NCBI GenBank assembly: GCA_964630795.1 | Contig: CAZVWF010000079.1 | Coordinates: 1 to 10,754, forward strand | From: SZUA-117 sp964630795 | GTDB lineage: Bacteria; Pseudomonadota; Gammaproteobacteria; Steroidobacterales; Woeseiaceae | Length of the DNA stretch: 10,754 nt | Reading direction: 5' to 3' | Shown: piece after piece, positions 1 to 6,571 of the stretch | Position numbering within the stretch: position 1 is the stretch's first letter | Layout: each line of letters starts with the position of its first letter | The notes under the pieces: model-generated | Database searches by the model: none | The model's input: only the letters and a program-made list of their open reading frames with translations | Told to the model about the DNA's origin: nothing | Program-made: the position numbers and the translations under genes

Positions 1-329
1 TACTCGCCGGTATGCGGCTACAGACGGACCCCACGGTGATATACGGTATCGGGCCGGCATTCAATGGCGACCTGACTCGCCGTGATCTGCGCACGGATAC
101 GCCGTATAACACGTACACCCGTGGCGGGTTGCCGCCAACACCTATCGCGCTTGCCGGTCGGGCGGCGATCAATGCGGCACTGCATCCAGCGGACGGCACC
201 GCGTTATACTTCGTGGCAACCGGCCTGGGCGACGGCAGTCACAAGTTCTCGGACACCAGGGAACAACACGATCGGGCGGTGCAGGAATACCTGGCGCGGC
301 AACGGGCCGGGCGGGACGAGGGCGAGTAG
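1..329 (+). CDS. mltG: Endolytic murein transglycosylase MltG, C-terminal part (5' end cut by window)
   Basis: MltG (YceG/DUF1175-type lytic transglycosylase) is an inner-membrane enzyme that cleaves nascent glycan strands and limits their length. Only about the last 108 codons are present, and the frame is open from position 3 to the TAG at 327-329. Recognisable family segments are GMRLQTDPTVIYG at the left edge, YNTYTRGGLPP in the middle, then LYFVATG and the C-terminal HKFSDTREQHDRAVQEYL. The membrane anchor, the LysM-like part and the catalytic glutamate of the family lie upstream of the window. The internal ATG at 12 is in frame but falls inside a conserved motif, so it is not the start. 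tmk follows after 5 nt, the usual gammaproteobacterial arrangement, which supports the call. Confidence 0.93.
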   Translation, partial: LAGMRLQTDPTVIYGIGPAFNGDLTRRDLRTDTPYNTYTRGGLPPTPIALAGRAAINAALHPADGTALYFVATGLGDGSHKFSDTREQHDRAVQEYLARQRAGRDEGE

Positions 330-334
330 CGAAC

Positions 335-964
335 ATGAGCGTCGGCAAATTCATTACGGTCGAGGGCATTGAAGGTACCGGCAAATCGACCAATCTCGAT
401 TTCGTTACGGGCCTGATCGAAAGTCACGGTTATGAGGTGCATCGCACTCGGGAGCCTGGCGGTACGCCGATGGCCGAGAATATCCGCCAGTTGTTGCTCG
501 ATCACGGGCAGGAGCCAGTTCCCCCGATGGCTGAACTGCTGTTGTTCTTCGCGTCGCGCTCCCTGCACCTTGAGAATACGATCAAACCGGCGCTCGAAGC
601 CGGCCAGTGGGTCTTATGCGATCGCTTTACGGATGCGAGCCGGGCTTATCAGGGGGTCGGCCGTGGGCTGGGGCTGGATCGCGTCGAAAGCCTTGCGGAG
701 TGGGTTCTCGCGGGCCTGGAGCCCGATCTGACCCTGTTACTGGATGCGCCGGCAGAGGTCGGCCTTGAGCGGGCACGGGCGAGAGGTGAGGGTGATCGCA
801 TGGATAATGAAACGCTCGCTTTCTACAAACGGGTCAGGGGAGGCTACCTGGCGCTCGCCGATGCCCATCCGGGCCGTTTCGCCATTATCGATGCCAGTCA
901 GCCGCTTGCCAGCGTACAGGCAGAGATCGAGGTATCGATGCAGCCGTATTTTTATAAGTATTAA
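335..964 (+). CDS. tmk: Thymidylate kinase (dTMP kinase)
   Basis: Cytoplasmic kinase that phosphorylates dTMP to dTDP with ATP, an essential step of dTTP synthesis. The 209-residue product has normal family length. The P-loop is GIEGTGKST (residues 11-19), the dTMP-binding REPGGTP is at 39-45, and the DR(F/Y) motif appears as CDRF at 95-98. The LID segment around 146-157 (RARARGEGDR) carries basic residues, as in the E. coli-type enzymes. The ATG at 335 is 5 nt after the mltG stop and is preceded by purine-rich GAGGGCGAG inside the end of mltG, so translation is probably coupled. The last eight codons (MQPYFYKY) are unusually AT-rich compared with the rest of the gene and run into an AT-rich gap before holB. 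Confidence 0.97.
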   Translation: MSVGKFITVEGIEGTGKSTNLDFVTGLIESHGYEVHRTREPGGTPMAENIRQLLLDHGQEPVPPMAELLLFFASRSLHLENTIKPALEAGQWVLCDRFTDASRAYQGVGRGLGLDRVESLAEWVLAGLEPDLTLLLDAPAEVGLERARARGEGDRMDNETLAFYKRVRGGYLALADAHPGRFAIIDASQPLASVQAEIEVSMQPYFYKY

Positions 965-995
965 CTTTAATTATCATTTGTAACTATATGTTTTA
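961..995 (+). promoter_or_regulatory. AT-rich tmk-holB gap with possible weak internal promoter
   Basis: The 31 nt between tmk and holB are strikingly AT-rich in an otherwise GC-rich operon, and no Shine-Dalgarno sequence precedes the holB ATG at 996. A TTAACT hexamer at 961-966 and TATATG at 985-990, with an 18-nt spacer, each match the sigma70 consensus in 4 of 6 positions. A start about 6-7 nt after the second box would fall at the holB ATG, giving a leaderless message. This is inference from weak matches. Confidence 0.22.
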
Positions 996-1943
996 ATGGA
1001 AATAAGTTGGCATAAAAAGATACTGGATGCCTGGCACTCGAGCCAGGCGCAAGGGCGGCCACCGCACGCCCTGATGCTGACCGGTGGCGTGGGCACGGGG
1101 AAGCGTTGCGCCGCCGCCTGGTTGGCCCGATCGCGACTTGGTATGCCGGTTGCCGATGGTCCGGAATATCCGCTTGCGGTCCCGGAACACGCGGATTTGC
1201 GCTGGATCAGCTGCCCCGACGACAAATTCAGCATCGGCATCGAACAGGTTCGTGACCTCGTCAGCGAACTCAATCTCACCAGCTACGAAGGGGGTGGGAA
1301 AGTGGCTGTCATCGAACCGGCAGACGCGATGACCCATAGTGCCGCCAACAGCCTGCTCAAGACGCTCGAGGAGCCGCCTGGCGATACGCTGCTGATCCTC
1401 GTGGTTGACCGTCCCGGACGGCTGCCGGCCACTATTGTCAGCCGTTGTCAGCGCCTGAATGTGCATTTACCGTCGGAGGCCACCGGGATAGCCTGGTTGC
1501 AGGCCCTGCGACCAGGCACGGAATGGGCCCCGGTCCTCCGGGATGCCGGTATGGCGCCCCTGGCGGCCATTGGCGTGCTGGAGCGCCTGGAGGAGACCAA
1601 TGCGATGGCCGCGGAGCTTCGGGCGGTTGCAGAGGGAGGTGCGGCGCCGCTCCCGATTGCGGCCAAATGGGCTAAAATGGAGCCGGAATTCGTCCTGGGT
1701 TGGCTGGCCCGGCAGATTCAGGTATGTATTTCACGCACCTCAAACGGCATAACCACGAGCGTTGCAGCCGTCATCGACGATTCTTTGCTGGGGCGCATGG
1801 ACAGGCGAAATCTCTTCTGTTATTTAGACATAATCAATAGATTACGGGGACAGCCTGCGGGCTCTTTCAACGTACAATTGACCCTGGAATGCCTGTTGAT
1901 CGACTGGTCACAACGGCTGGAGTCGCTGACAGGAACCGAGTAA
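996..1943 (+). CDS. holB: DNA polymerase III subunit delta' (clamp loader)
   Basis: Delta' is a structural subunit of the clamp-loader complex that places the beta sliding clamp on primed DNA. The product has 315 residues, close to the usual length. The N-terminal AAA+ region starts with a WHKKIL...PPHALMLTGGVGTGKR stretch (P-loop-like at 30-37). The strongly conserved block NSLLKTLEEPP is at 118-128 and the SRC motif, whose arginine acts as the arginine finger on the neighbouring subunit, is at 149-151. The four-cysteine zinc module usually found between the P-loop helix and the HPD/HADL segment is absent: between residues 39 and 66 there is no cysteine. The start is the only sensible ATG (an ATG at 988 runs into TAA after one codon). 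pilZ follows after 6 nt. Confidence 0.93.
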   Translation: MEISWHKKILDAWHSSQAQGRPPHALMLTGGVGTGKRCAAAWLARSRLGMPVADGPEYPLAVPEHADLRWISCPDDKFSIGIEQVRDLVSELNLTSYEGGGKVAVIEPADAMTHSAANSLLKTLEEPPGDTLLILVVDRPGRLPATIVSRCQRLNVHLPSEATGIAWLQALRPGTEWAPVLRDAGMAPLAAIGVLERLEETNAMAAELRAVAEGGAAPLPIAAKWAKMEPEFVLGWLARQIQVCISRTSNGITTSVAAVIDDSLLGRMDRRNLFCYLDIINRLRGQPAGSFNVQLTLECLLIDWSQRLESLTGTE

Positions 1944-1949
1944 CGGATT

Positions 1950-2288
1950 ATGAGCAAACCCGGATTACTGACACTGACCATCAAGGACAAAAGCGCCCTG
2001 TACCTGGCGTATATGCCCCACATCACCAACGGAGGGCTGTTTATACCGACCAGCAACTCTTACCAGTTGGGCGACGAAGTCTTCATGCTGCTGAATCTTA
2101 TGGGGGAGGAAGAGAAGATTCCGGTGGCCGGCACGGTGATCTGGATGACGCCGAAAGGCGCGCAGGGTAACCGTACAGCCGGTATCGGTGTCCAGTTCAG
2201 CGACCAGGATCAGGGCAATACCCAGAAGAAGATCGAAAACTACCTGGCAGGTTCGTTGGGCGGGGATACGCCAACCCATACGATGTAG
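1950..2288 (+). CDS. pilZ: PilZ-domain protein, type IV pilus biogenesis type
   Basis: Small cytoplasmic PilZ-domain protein of 112 residues, of the kind needed for type IV pilus assembly and twitching motility in Pseudomonas (PA2960-like). The sequence follows that family almost throughout: LTLTIKDKS at 7-15, NGGLFIPT at 27-34, YQLGDEVFMLLNLM at 38-51, IPVAGTVIWMTPKGAQGNR at 57-75 and GIGVQF at 78-83. The RxxxR and (D/N)xSxxG motifs that bind c-di-GMP in other PilZ domains are not seen, as is known for this subgroup, so it probably acts by protein contact rather than by binding c-di-GMP. It starts 6 nt after holB and is the last gene before a strong terminator. Confidence 0.95.
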   Translation: MSKPGLLTLTIKDKSALYLAYMPHITNGGLFIPTSNSYQLGDEVFMLLNLMGEEEKIPVAGTVIWMTPKGAQGNRTAGIGVQFSDQDQGNTQKKIENYLAGSLGGDTPTHTM

Positions 2289-2305
2289 TGCTTCACCGAT
2301 TCAAC

Positions 2306-2333
2306 AAAAAGGCCGGCAAATGCCGGCCTTTTT
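2306..2333. terminator. Bidirectional rho-independent terminator
   Basis: A perfect inverted repeat: five A, the 7-nt arm GGCCGGC (2311-2317), the loop AAAT, the arm GCCGGCC (2322-2328), then five T (2329-2333). It lies 17 nt after the pilZ stop and 19 nt from the stop of the convergent minus-strand gene. Because both sides carry A/T tracts it can end transcription from either direction. Confidence 0.95.
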
Positions 2334-2352
2334 CTGGACTGTATGTTCCTGC

Positions 2353-3396
2353 TTACTCCCCGTTGATACCGTTCCGTAGCACACAGGCCTGGTAGCCGCG
2401 TCCGCTCAGGATGAAGGCGGCTGCAGAGCTTCGGCGACCGGTATCACAGCAGACGACGTATTTTCTGCTCTTGTCGAGTGTATTGATTTTAATGCGAATG
2501 AAATACAGCGGGATATTGATCGCGCCCTCCGTGTGATAATTCTCGAATTCGCTCGGCAGGCGTACGTCGAGCCATTGCCCGCCTTGCTGAATGATCTTCT
2601 CGGCATCGTCGGGACCGACCCAGTCGAGCATGGGTTCGTTCAACAGCTTTTTGAAGTCTTGCTTACCCAGGCGCATTACTGCGCCGTGGGACATCATCGT
2701 TACTGTTGCATTCCGCTTGGTGTCCGAGATCAGGGCTTCTTCACCAAAGGTATCGCCAACTTCCAGTTCGGCCAGCTTGATGCCTTCCTTGTTGAGTGGC
2801 GTTTCGCGCGTGACCAGGCATTTGCCGCGTATCAGCACATAGAAGTAGTCCCCCTCGGCGCCTTGCTTGAGCACTACGTCACCGGACTTGTAATTGATTT
2901 GCTGCATTCGCTTGATAATCGCCTGAATGTTCGCAGGCGGAATCTTGTGAAAGGCCTTGATCTGCAGGAGCATGGTCATCCAGTCGTCACTACCGACTTC
3001 CTCGGCTTGCTCCTGCAGCTTCGACACCTCGTGAGAGCCGGTCTGGTCCCAGGTCAGCATCACGTCCAGGAGATCGCTGTCGATCGACAGGTACTGCACT
3101 CGATCGCGTGCTCGCGCGGTTACGCGGCGAGGAAATATGGGGGATACGGGATTGCGTGCGCTTTCGGTGCCTCCCTCGATAACCTGTCCGATCTTGCCAC
3201 CATCAATAAGCTCCAGCGCGCCTGAGACGATGTAAACGGTGCGTTTCTCCGTGTCGCCTTCCTTGAACAGGGCCTGCGACGGTGACAGTTCACGGATACG
3301 GACTTTCTTTGCCAGTGCGTCGAGATTGTCACGCGTCAGCCCGTCCAGTGGTGAAAAGGTCCTGAGCAGTTCAATGTCCATCTGCCCGGTCGTCAT
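2353..3396 (-). CDS. Protein with two cyclic-nucleotide-binding domains and a C-terminal rhodanese domain
   Basis: The 347-residue cytoplasmic product has three parts. A degenerate cNMP-binding fold spans about 15-115 (LFKEGD, VYIVSGALEL) and lacks the phosphate-binding cassette. A complete cNMP-binding domain spans about 145-255, with GDYFYVLIRGKCLV and the cassette FGEEALISDTKRNATV, where Glu219 and Arg228 occupy the ligand-binding positions. A rhodanese domain spans about 265-345, with WLDVRLPSEF and the active-site loop CDTGRRS, catalytic Cys317. Rhodaneses move sulfane sulfur through a cysteine persulfide. Here cyclic nucleotide binding may control that step, which is inference. No helix-turn-helix is visible, so it is not a CRP-type regulator. 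The ATG at 3396 has AGGA 8 nt upstream. It is the last gene of the minus-strand group, 166 nt after fadJ, and is followed by the shared terminator. Confidence 0.9.
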   Translation of the reverse strand: MTTGQMDIELLRTFSPLDGLTRDNLDALAKKVRIRELSPSQALFKEGDTEKRTVYIVSGALELIDGGKIGQVIEGGTESARNPVSPIFPRRVTARARDRVQYLSIDSDLLDVMLTWDQTGSHEVSKLQEQAEEVGSDDWMTMLLQIKAFHKIPPANIQAIIKRMQQINYKSGDVVLKQGAEGDYFYVLIRGKCLVTRETPLNKEGIKLAELEVGDTFGEEALISDTKRNATVTMMSHGAVMRLGKQDFKKLLNEPMLDWVGPDDAEKIIQQGGQWLDVRLPSEFENYHTEGAINIPLYFIRIKINTLDKSRKYVVCCDTGRRSSAAAFILSGRGYQACVLRNGINGE

Positions 3397-3456
3397 CCGA
3401 TTTCCTGTCTGTCGTCGATAAAAAGGTCCTCGAGGCCAGGGAAAACGGCCCGCGGG

Positions 3457-3484
3457 TTAATATAAGCCCTTATTGTAACGCCAA
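3457..3484 (-). promoter_or_regulatory. Possible sigma70 promoter for the cNMP-binding/rhodanese gene
   Basis: On the minus strand TTGGCG (3484-3479) and TATTAA (3462-3457) are separated by 16 nt; an overlapping TATATT lies at 3464-3459. Each box matches the consensus only partly. The predicted start would give a leader of about 50 nt. The segment is AT-rich compared with its surroundings, which supports a promoter in this 166-nt gap. Confidence 0.3.
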
Positions 3485-3513
3485 TATGTCGGCACACGGA
3501 ACTGACAGAGGCG

Positions 3514-3535
3514 CCGGGTGTAAAGCGACGCCCGG
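3514..3535. other. Hairpin just downstream of fadJ
   Basis: Arms CCGGGTGT (3514-3521) and ACGCCCGG (3528-3535) form an 8-bp stem with one G-T pair and a 6-nt loop. In the direction of fadJ transcription (minus) no T tract follows, so it is at best a weak terminator or an RNA-end-stabilising hairpin between fadJ and the downstream gene. Confidence 0.35.
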
Positions 3536-3562
3536 TTTGTGCGACCTCCATCCTGCCCTGGT

Positions 3563-5626
3563 TCAAGAGGCCGGTATGCCCCGGAGTTCGTCCCAGCCGG
3601 GGTGGGGCAGGAAGCGGTGCCCCCCGCTGTCGGTGCAGGTTTCGGCCAGCCGGGCGAGTGTGTCCACGATATCATTGATACCGCGGTCGCGTGCGTACTG
3701 CAGTGGGCCGCCGCGGAATGGTGCGAAGCCGGTCCCGAAAATCACGCCGGCGTCAAGAAGGTCGGCGTCCCGAACGACGCCTTCGGTGAGTACCGCGACG
3801 GCCTCATTCACCATCGGCAATATGAGCCTGTCGGTCAAATCCGGCACAGCCTCGGCGTCGTTCTCATCGGGCTTGATGGCTTTCCCGTTTTCCCAGCGAT
3901 AAAAACCCTGTCCTGACTTACGCCCAAGGTCCTGGCGCTCGATCATGCTGTCGAGAATGCCGGGCACCTCGCGGTCGAATGCGGCGCCAAGTACGTCAGA
4001 TACCTGCCTGGCCACATCCAGGCCGACGGTATCGATGAGTTCAATCGGTCCCATCGGCATGCCGAATTGAACGGTCGCCTCATCGATAGAGGTCAGCGAC
4101 ACACCGGCCTCAGCGAGGATCATCGCCTCAGCCATGTACGGTGCAAGAATTCGATTGACGACGAATCCAGGCGAGCTTTTGCACTCAAGCGGGGACTTGC
4201 CAATGGCTTTAACGAACGCGAATGCGCTGTCGAGCGCTGCGGCATCGGTGTCCGCGCATCGTATGACTTCGACCAGCGGAAGTTGTGCGACAGGGTTGAA
4301 GAAATGCAGGCCGATGAAGCGCTTCGGGTGATCGTGAACCGTTCGCAGATCTTCCAGTGGAATGCTCGATGTATTGGTGGCCAGCAGTGCACCCGGTTTC
4401 ATTCGCTGCTGCAGGTCCTGGTACAGCGACTGCTTGGCCTCGACATTTTCGAAAATGGCTTCTATGACGAGATCGGCTTCGGCCGCACCGTCACCGGAAA
4501 CGTCCGGAACGAGTCGGTCACTGGCGGCCGCGCGGGCATTGGCATCCTTGATGCGCTTACTGAACAGTTTGGCGGCTCGTTGCATGGCAGGGTCGATAAA
4601 TTTTTGCTCACGGTCCTGCAGCGTCACTTTAAGTCCGCGCAATGCACACCAGGCGGCGATGTCACCGCCCATGACGCCGGCACCGACCACGTGCACACGT
4701 TCGATGCGGTCATCCGGTTTCTTGCCCTGGCCCTTCAATTGGTTTTGGAGGAAGAACACGCGCACCAGGTTTCGGGAGGTGCGGCCGACCATGAGATCTG
4801 CAAATGATCGTGCTTCCGCAGCATAGCTGTCATTGGAGGCACCAAATTTTTGCCAAAGCTCGATCATGGCGTATGGCGAAGGGTAGTGTTCCTTCCGGGC
4901 TCGCCCAGCGACCTGGCCCCTCAGCGTGCGAGCAACCAGCGGCCGCAGAATGGCGAGATTCAGCATCCTGTCGAGTAAAGGGGCTGATTGTTTCGCCTGG
5001 CCGGAGGCAATGATCTCGCTCGCAGCCTGTTTCCAGTTCTCCGGGGTGACAATACGGTCCACGAAACCTTGTGCGCATGCCTTGTCGACGCGAATCGACT
5101 TACCCGTAAGCATTACCTGCATTGCCGCGCGCACACCGGCGATGCGAACGGAGCGCACGGTGCCGCCGAATCCTGGGTGAAGACCCAGCTGCACCTCGGG
5201 CAGTCCGATGACCGGTTTCGGATTCTCCAGGGCGATGCGGTAGGTGCAGGCCATGGCAAGCTCCAGTCCGCCCCCCAGTGCAAAGCCATTTAATACAGCA
5301 ACGGTGGGGCAGCGCAGTGCTTCCAGCCGATCGAACAGTTGTTGTCCTAGTCGAATGAGTTCATAACCCTGGTCGGCCGTTTCGATCGTCGTGAACTCAT
5401 TGATGTCCGCGCCCATTACGAATCCGCTCGGCTTGCCGGAGTGGAGTACGATCCCTTCGGGCGGTTCGTTTTCCAGGCTTGAAATAATGCGGTCGAATTC
5501 CAGCAGTACGGCTTCTGACAACACATTGACTGAGCTGTCGGCTTTGTCGAGGCACAGCCACAAGAGCCCGTTTGCGTCGGTTTCCAGTCGCCAGTGTTTA
5601 AATTCAATTGCGGTGTATTCTGTCAC
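3563..5626 (-). CDS. fadJ: Bifunctional enoyl-CoA hydratase / 3-hydroxyacyl-CoA dehydrogenase (FadJ/FadB type)
   Basis: Multifunctional alpha subunit of fatty-acid beta-oxidation: it hydrates 2-enoyl-CoA and oxidises L-3-hydroxyacyl-CoA with NAD+. With the GTG start at 5626 the product has 687 residues, slightly shorter than E. coli FadJ/FadB. The crotonase domain (about 1-200) has the oxyanion segment GADINEF near 72-78, GGGLELA with Glu122 and GLPEVQLG with Glu144, the two catalytic glutamates. The Rossmann part has VVGAGVMGG (313-321). The dehydrogenase has GLHFFNP with His441, PLVEVI with Glu453 and SSPGFVVN with Asn491. GGGLELA and GLPEVQLG resemble FadJ more than FadB. The GTG was chosen because GGAG lies 7 nt upstream, it sits 4 nt after the preceding stop, and it avoids a long overlap with that gene. 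No thiolase (fadA/fadI) gene is adjacent. Confidence 0.93.
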   Translation of the reverse strand: MTEYTAIEFKHWRLETDANGLLWLCLDKADSSVNVLSEAVLLEFDRIISSLENEPPEGIVLHSGKPSGFVMGADINEFTTIETADQGYELIRLGQQLFDRLEALRCPTVAVLNGFALGGGLELAMACTYRIALENPKPVIGLPEVQLGLHPGFGGTVRSVRIAGVRAAMQVMLTGKSIRVDKACAQGFVDRIVTPENWKQAASEIIASGQAKQSAPLLDRMLNLAILRPLVARTLRGQVAGRARKEHYPSPYAMIELWQKFGASNDSYAAEARSFADLMVGRTSRNLVRVFFLQNQLKGQGKKPDDRIERVHVVGAGVMGGDIAAWCALRGLKVTLQDREQKFIDPAMQRAAKLFSKRIKDANARAAASDRLVPDVSGDGAAEADLVIEAIFENVEAKQSLYQDLQQRMKPGALLATNTSSIPLEDLRTVHDHPKRFIGLHFFNPVAQLPLVEVIRCADTDAAALDSAFAFVKAIGKSPLECKSSPGFVVNRILAPYMAEAMILAEAGVSLTSIDEATVQFGMPMGPIELIDTVGLDVARQVSDVLGAAFDREVPGILDSMIERQDLGRKSGQGFYRWENGKAIKPDENDAEAVPDLTDRLILPMVNEAVAVLTEGVVRDADLLDAGVIFGTGFAPFRGGPLQYARDRGINDIVDTLARLAETCTDSGGHRFLPHPGWDELRGIPAS

Positions 5627-5630
5627 TGTC

Positions 5631-6365
5631 TTACTCCACTTCGAAATCGCAAACCAGTGGCAGGTGGTCCGAGTGCCTGACTTGCGGAATCTCAAAATTG
5701 GTGACGCGAATGCCGTCCTGGTAAAGGATGAAGTCCAGTTCCTTTCGCGGGGAACGACTGGGATAAGAGGGAAGCCCTTTGGTGTTGGCGCTTTTCAGGC
5801 CGGCGGCTCGCATGAAAAGATAAATTTCGTTTTCGCCCCAGAACGTATTGAAATCGCCGGTGACGATCACCGGCTTTTCGGTGACTTCGATCAGGTCGTA
5901 GAGCTTCCTGAGCTGCAAGTGCCGGTGGCGATATTTCAGGGACAGGTGGACCAGGAATACGGCAAAATCGTCCATCTCGAGTTCGATGATGAGCCGCTTG
6001 ATGCCGGTATCGAAGTAGTGGAATGTCTCACCATGCACACGGGGCGCGGCCAGGAACGCGTTCCCCTGTTTGCGAAGAATCGGCAGCACCTGGTTGATCG
6101 ATCTCGCGTCGTACTTGCTTTCGTACGATGAATTCATACCAAGCTCGGCTGAGATCACTTCCGCCTGGTTGATCTTTCGACTTCGCATGGACCCCGTATC
6201 AATTTCGATCAGGCCGACGATATCGGGGTCGACGGACTTGATGAATTCGGTAATGTCCGGCAGGACGCTCTGGTTGCCGATGATATAGCCTGCACCGGGC
6301 AGGGGCATGTGCATCGATGCGCCGGCGCCCACACCGTAGCGGATGTTGTACAGGAGTAGTCGCAT
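5631..6365 (-). CDS. Endonuclease/exonuclease/phosphatase family protein
   Basis: A 244-residue protein of the EEP (DNase I-like, Mg2+-dependent) superfamily, whose members hydrolyse phosphodiester or phosphomonoester bonds in nucleic acids, phospholipids or inositol phosphates. The family signatures are in order: LLLYNIRYG with Asn7, GLIEID with Glu54, VHLSLK with His140, VTGDFN with Asp171 and Asn173, ELDFIL with Asp211, and SDHLPLV with Asp233 and the catalytic His234. All catalytic positions are present, so it should be active. No signal peptide is visible, so the site is probably cytoplasmic. The substrate cannot be told from sequence. It sits 4 nt upstream of fadJ in the same operon, which favours a lipid-linked role, but that is inference. 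No clear Shine-Dalgarno sequence precedes the ATG. Confidence 0.87.
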   Translation of the reverse strand: MRLLLYNIRYGVGAGASMHMPLPGAGYIIGNQSVLPDITEFIKSVDPDIVGLIEIDTGSMRSRKINQAEVISAELGMNSSYESKYDARSINQVLPILRKQGNAFLAAPRVHGETFHYFDTGIKRLIIELEMDDFAVFLVHLSLKYRHRHLQLRKLYDLIEVTEKPVIVTGDFNTFWGENEIYLFMRAAGLKSANTKGLPSYPSRSPRKELDFILYQDGIRVTNFEIPQVRHSDHLPLVCDFEVE

Positions 6366-6472
6366 GATCGTTGGCTACGATACACTAGTGGCTGACGGGA
6401 TGGCAGACTCGTTGGGCCGTTGCCTGGCTCATCGATCGGGGCAGCGAACATCTCCAATGGAGCGTTTGGTAA

Positions 6473-6571
6473 ATGTTAAATACATTCAAACGAACGGTGC
6501 GACTGGAAGTCATATCGCACCGGGAAATTATCGAATCCATGCTGGACGGATGCGGCGAAATCCGTGGCTGA
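6473..6571 (+). CDS. Possible short leader ORF overlapping the glpQ start
   Basis: A 32-codon ORF starts at ATG 6473, with GGAG 10 nt upstream at 6459-6462, and stops at TGA 6569-6571. Its end overlaps the glpQ GTG (6564) by 8 nt, an arrangement that would allow translational coupling. The predicted peptide (starts MLNTFKRTVRLEV, ends CGEIRG) matches nothing I recognise. A second frame (6457-6588) is also open for 43 codons, so chance is a real alternative. Confidence 0.28.
   Translation: MLNTFKRTVRLEVISHREIIESMLDGCGEIRG
6495..6522. repeat. Perfect 8-bp inverted repeat in the glpQ leader
   Basis: CGGTGCGA at 6495-6502 and TCGCACCG at 6515-6522 are exact reverse complements separated by 12 nt. 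It lies 42 nt before the glpQ GTG. It could form an RNA hairpin or serve as an operator. No T tract follows, so it is not a terminator. Confidence 0.6.

Noticed and set aside
993..1466. 157-codon minus-strand frame inside holB
   Set aside because: Shadow of holB; no motif of its own.
2533..3225. 230-codon open frame on the plus strand
   Set aside because: It is antisense to the cNMP-binding/rhodanese gene, which has clear domain motifs; the plus-strand translation shows no family pattern.
3514..3535. Hairpin as a rho-independent terminator for fadJ
   Set aside because: No T tract follows in the minus direction, so it is listed only as a hairpin.
4067..4807. 246-codon open frame on the plus strand
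   Set aside because: Antisense to the dehydrogenase half of fadJ and without recognisable motifs; a by-product of GC-rich codon bias.
5627..5695. 23-residue N-terminal extension of FadJ
   Set aside because: It would overlap the EEP gene by 65 nt and has no homology to FadJ; the GTG at 5626 has a good ribosome site and spacing.
5391..6131. 246-codon plus-strand frame spanning the fadJ/EEP junction
   Set aside because: It crosses two well-supported minus-strand genes and has no domain signature.
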